Below, one piece after another: positions 38,038 through 40,845 of a DNA stretch of 40,845 nucleotides (position 1 is its first letter; each line of letters opens with the position of its first letter). The stretch is from Microvirga splendida (GTDB taxonomy: Bacteria > Pseudomonadota > Alphaproteobacteria > Rhizobiales > Beijerinckiaceae). The position numbers and the translations under genes are program-made. The stretch lies in contig NZ_JAELXT010000036.1 in the NCBI RefSeq assembly GCF_016427565.1, positions 1 to 40,845 of the forward strand, in the 5' to 3' direction. The notes beneath the pieces were generated by a model. The model was not told the DNA's origin, searched no databases, and saw only the letters and a program-made list of their open reading frames with translations.

Positions 38038-40845
38038 ATGCGGGTGATGACGATGTCTTGGATCACAGACGCTTTTGAATCGGCTGGCGATTGGATCGTC
38101 GATAAGGTCGAAGACATCGGTAACTGGCTAGGAGACGCCGCTGAATCGGCTTGGAACTGGCTGTCCGACAACATATCGGGTATACCCCTCAAGTTCTTCT
38201 CGGCCATGGGATCTCTCTACCCGTCATATACCTTCGGAGGTGTTCAATACTTCATCCCGAAGCATGACGATAGCGACGTGAATGCCCTCATGTCGGGCTC
38301 CAAGTGGAGTGGATCGACGATCACGTACTCTCTGCCGGATTCCAGGTGGGATTACGAACTCATCAACCCCAGCGCCAGCGGCTTCCAGAGGCTTTCTGCC
38401 GAGAATGAGACGGCAGTGCACGACATCATGGCTGCCGTCGCCGGGTTCGTGAGCGCCGGCATTTCGTATGCCGGTCGCGGGGACGCCAATATCAAGGTAG
38501 CCGCCTTCGAGCCGGGTTCCATGATTGAACGGAGCCACGGCTATTATCCTGGCGTTCCAGTCTACGGCGGCGACACTTGGCTGACGACAGGGACTAATAC
38601 GAATGTGAGGAAGGGCAGCCACGCCTATTTCTTGACGATGCATGAGCTCGGTCACTCCCTCGGTCTCAAGCATCCCCACGACTCGGCGGACGGCCTGCCG
38701 AGAATGTCAGCCCAGCGGGACGGCACCGAGTTCACGGTGATGTCGTACGAAGAAACGTACGATCGCCCTCAGACCTTCATGCAGTACGACATAGCTGCGC
38801 TGCAGGCGATGTATGGAGCCGATTTCACTGCGAACGGCGGCAATACCGTCTATCGCTGGAATGTCACATCGGGTGAGATGACCATCAACGGACTCGGCCA
38901 GGGAGCAACCCAGTTGGGGCGCATCTTCCTGACCATCTGGGATGGCGGGGGCATCGACACCTATGACATGTCGAACTATTCCGACGATGCTGTCATCGAT
39001 CTGGCGCCCGGCGGATCCTCGCGCTTCTCTCAAACCCAACTCGCCAATAAGACGGTCTACACAAAGGTCGCGGGAAATGTCTACAACGCCTTCCAATACA
39101 AAGGCGACACTCGCTCCCTGATCGAAAACGCGTATGGCGGATCCGGCAATGACAAGGTTCGGGGCAATGCAGCGCAGAATGAGCTGAAGGGCAACGAGGG
39201 GCATGACGAGTTGCAGGGTCGTGGCGGGTCCGACCGGCTGTATGGCGGGATCGGCAACGACGACCTGCTCGGCGGCGAGGGGGGCGATACCCTCGACGGC
39301 GGCGACGGCTTCGATCTGGCCAGCTACTACCATGCCGCTGCCGGCGTGACCGCCAACCTGTCGTGGTCGGGTGCCAACACGGGTGAAGCCGCCGGCGACA
39401 CCTACCTCGACATCGAGGGGCTGGGCGGTTCGGCCTACAACGACGTGCTCACCGGCAACGGCCTGAACAACAGCCTGTACGGCCATGACGGTCATGATCG
39501 CCTCCACGGCGAGGCCGGCCACGACTACCTCGACGGCGGCGCCGGCGACGACCTGCTGGTCGGCGGGGCCGGGGCCGACACCCTCAACGGCGGGGTAGGC
39601 TCCGACATCGCCGCTTACGACTGGGCGAGCTCCGGCGTCACGGCGGATCTGAGCAACGCGGCCAACAACACCGGCGAGGCGGCGGGCGATGTGTACGACA
39701 GCATCGAGCGCCTGGCCGGCTCCGGCTTCGGCGACCGGCTGGTGGGCACCTTCGCGGAGAATGCGCTCTATGGCAACGGCGGCGACGATTTCCTGCAAGG
39801 CAGGGGTGCGGGCGACACGCTCGATGGCGGGTCCGGCTTCGATCTTGCCAGCTATGCGGCGGCAGGCGCCGGGGTCACGGCCCTGCTGACCAGCCCCTGG
39901 AGCAACAGGGGCGAGGCGGCGGGCGACAGTTATGTGTCGATCGAGGGGCTGATCGGCTCGGCCTACAACGACACCCTCGGCGGCAGCCAGGGCGACGATG
40001 CCCTGCACGGCAATGCCGGCAACGACGACCTGCAGGGGCTGTGGGGCAACGACAGCCTGCTGGGCGAGGCCGGCAACGATTACCTCTCCGGCGGCGTGGG
40101 CGCCGACCGGCTCGACGGCGGCACGGGGTTTGACTTTGCCGTCTACAGCCGCGCCGGAGCCGGTGTGGTGGCCAACCTCTCCGAGAGCTGGCGCAACACG
40201 GGCGAGGCGGCCGGGGACGTGTACGTGGCGCTCGAGGGGGTGTTCGGCTCGCAGTTCGGCGACGTGCTCACGGGCACGGCGGGCTACAACGACCTGTACG
40301 GGGAGGGCGGCGACGACCAGCTGTTCGGCTTGGGCGACGGCGACTACCTGGTGGGCGGCGACGGGCACGACCTGCTGGTGGGCGGGGCCGGGGCCGACAC
40401 CCTCAACGGCGGGGCGGGCTCCGACATCGCCGCTTACGACTGGGCGGCGTCGGGCGTCACGGTGGACCTGAGCAACGCAGCCAACAACACCGGCGAGGCG
40501 GCGGGCGACGTGTATGTCTCCATCGAGCGCCTGGCCGGCTCCGGCTTCGGCGACACACTCATCGGCAACGCCGTGGCCAATGCGCTCTACGGCAACGGCG
40601 GCGACGACTTCCTGGCCGGCGGCGTGGGCGCGGACACGCTCGATGGCGGGTCCGGCTTCGACATGGCCATCTACGACTGGGCGGCTTCCGGCATCACGGC
40701 GGACCTGAGCAACGCGGCCAACAACACCGGCGAGGCGGCGGGCGACGTCTATGTCTCCATCGAGCGCTTGGCCGGCTCCGGCTACGGCGACAAGCTCATC
40801 GGCAACGGCGGCGACAACGAGCTCTACGGCAATGCCGGCAACGAC
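38038..40845 (+). CDS. Large M10 metallopeptidase with RTX super-repeats, partial (at least 936 aa)
   Basis: The gene runs off the right edge with no stop. Residues about 8-45 form an amphipathic Trp/Asp-rich helix (SWITDAFESAGDWIVDKV) and not a Sec signal. The M10 catalytic domain (about 60-270) has HELGHSLGLKH (H202, E203, H206, G209, H212) and Met-turn VMSYEE (M235). After about residue 360, RTX nonapeptides alternate with a conserved block (LDGGSGFD, then SY or YDWA, GVTADLS, NTGEAAGDVY.SIERLAGS) in units of 97 or 79 residues. This is a calcium-folding, type I secreted surface or extracellular protease. The start could be ATG 38038, 38047 or 38053. At the DNA level, the units near 39553 and 40372 are almost identical. 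Confidence 0.88.
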   Translation, partial: MRVMTMSWITDAFESAGDWIVDKVEDIGNWLGDAAESAWNWLSDNISGIPLKFFSAMGSLYPSYTFGGVQYFIPKHDDSDVNALMSGSKWSGSTITYSLPDSRWDYELINPSASGFQRLSAENETAVHDIMAAVAGFVSAGISYAGRGDANIKVAAFEPGSMIERSHGYYPGVPVYGGDTWLTTGTNTNVRKGSHAYFLTMHELGHSLGLKHPHDSADGLPRMSAQRDGTEFTVMSYEETYDRPQTFMQYDIAALQAMYGADFTANGGNTVYRWNVTSGEMTINGLGQGATQLGRIFLTIWDGGGIDTYDMSNYSDDAVIDLAPGGSSRFSQTQLANKTVYTKVAGNVYNAFQYKGDTRSLIENAYGGSGNDKVRGNAAQNELKGNEGHDELQGRGGSDRLYGGIGNDDLLGGEGGDTLDGGDGFDLASYYHAAAGVTANLSWSGANTGEAAGDTYLDIEGLGGSAYNDVLTGNGLNNSLYGHDGHDRLHGEAGHDYLDGGAGDDLLVGGAGADTLNGGVGSDIAAYDWASSGVTADLSNAANNTGEAAGDVYDSIERLAGSGFGDRLVGTFAENALYGNGGDDFLQGRGAGDTLDGGSGFDLASYAAAGAGVTALLTSPWSNRGEAAGDSYVSIEGLIGSAYNDTLGGSQGDDALHGNAGNDDLQGLWGNDSLLGEAGNDYLSGGVGADRLDGGTGFDFAVYSRAGAGVVANLSESWRNTGEAAGDVYVALEGVFGSQFGDVLTGTAGYNDLYGEGGDDQLFGLGDGDYLVGGDGHDLLVGGAGADTLNGGAGSDIAAYDWAASGVTVDLSNAANNTGEAAGDVYVSIERLAGSGFGDTLIGNAVANALYGNGGDDFLAGGVGADTLDGGSGFDMAIYDWAASGITADLSNAANNTGEAAGDVYVSIERLAGSGYGDKLIGNGGDNELYGNAGND
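39376..40845 (+). repeat. Tandem super-repeats inside the RTX protease gene
   Basis: The N(T/R)GEAAGD block recurs at 39376, 39667, 39904, 40195, 40486 and 40723. Steps are 291, 237, 291, 291 and 237 bases (97 or 79 residues), so the longer form is exactly 54 bases (two RTX nonapeptides) longer. High DNA identity between units suggests recent duplication or gene conversion. Confidence 0.9.

Noticed and set aside
1..40845. CRISPR arrays, tRNA, rRNA, prophage genes or a replication origin
   Set aside because: I saw no regular short spaced repeats, cloverleaf genes, rRNA segments or phage structural genes. The single DnaA box is not an origin cluster; the terminal repeats are coding RTX units.

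Overview
The window reads as a chromosomal segment of a GC-rich alphaproteobacterium of the order Hyphomicrobiales (Rhizobiales), most likely Methylobacteriaceae and perhaps Microvirga. This is inferred from three things. There is a B12-dependent class II ribonucleotide reductase and an NDUFA12-type complex I accessory subunit. The gene orders aroQ-accB-accC-aat, rne-amidase-PBP1A-prfB and bcp-AsmA-like-tyrS are typical of the group. Two M10 metallopeptidases carry RTX repeats. No 16S or marker beyond protein families is present, so the genus is a guess.

Layout. (a) 1-5960 is an accessory stretch. It holds two small reverse-strand orphan genes, a large exported trypsin-like protease with extra N-terminal domains, a frameshifted DUF6634-like relic, and an orphan MbcA/ParS-type antitoxin-like protein with a duplicated Uma2-like head. 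A truncated IS5-type transposase relic follows, then a distinctly AT-rich gene for a small caspase-like (CHAT-type) peptidase. (b) 5963-10020 is nrdJ on the minus strand with an elaborate upstream region: a structured leader RNA, a promoter, two NrdR-box-like sites 32 bp apart and a perfect DnaA box. (c) 10351-17251 carries the NDUFA12 homologue, a small Cys-rich protein, an aldo/keto reductase with a left-handed beta-helix protein, a MarR regulator facing a three-gene DUF1428-VOC-DUF899 operon, a DUF2155 protein, aat and a CatB-like acetyltransferase. (d) 17377-20734 is the minus-strand series aroQ-accB-accC (fatty acid and aromatic precursor supply) plus a DsbA-like oxidoreductase. (e) 21032-30785 is an aminotransferase, RNase E/G with a long structured 5' leader, a cell-wall amidase, PBP1A and prfB, which keeps its programmed +1 frameshift. 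(f) 30833-40845 holds a serralysin-like M10/RTX protease, a 1-Cys peroxiredoxin, a large AsmA/YhdP-like envelope protein, tyrS, and a second, much larger M10/RTX protease that runs off the right edge.

Core housekeeping blocks (DNA precursor synthesis, lipid synthesis, RNA decay, cell wall, translation) alternate with accessory inserts. Between blocks lie several palindromic dispersed repeats (about 19862, 20888, 22226, 36455 and 36520). The two RTX proteases are predicted type I secretion substrates, but no secretion ABC/MFP genes lie in the window.

The most unusual items are the stand-alone AT-rich CHAT-like peptidase, the Uma2-headed orphan ParS/MbcA protein whose stop codon seems to be made by an IS junction, the layered control region of nrdJ, and the 97/79-residue alternating super-repeat of the terminal RTX protein.
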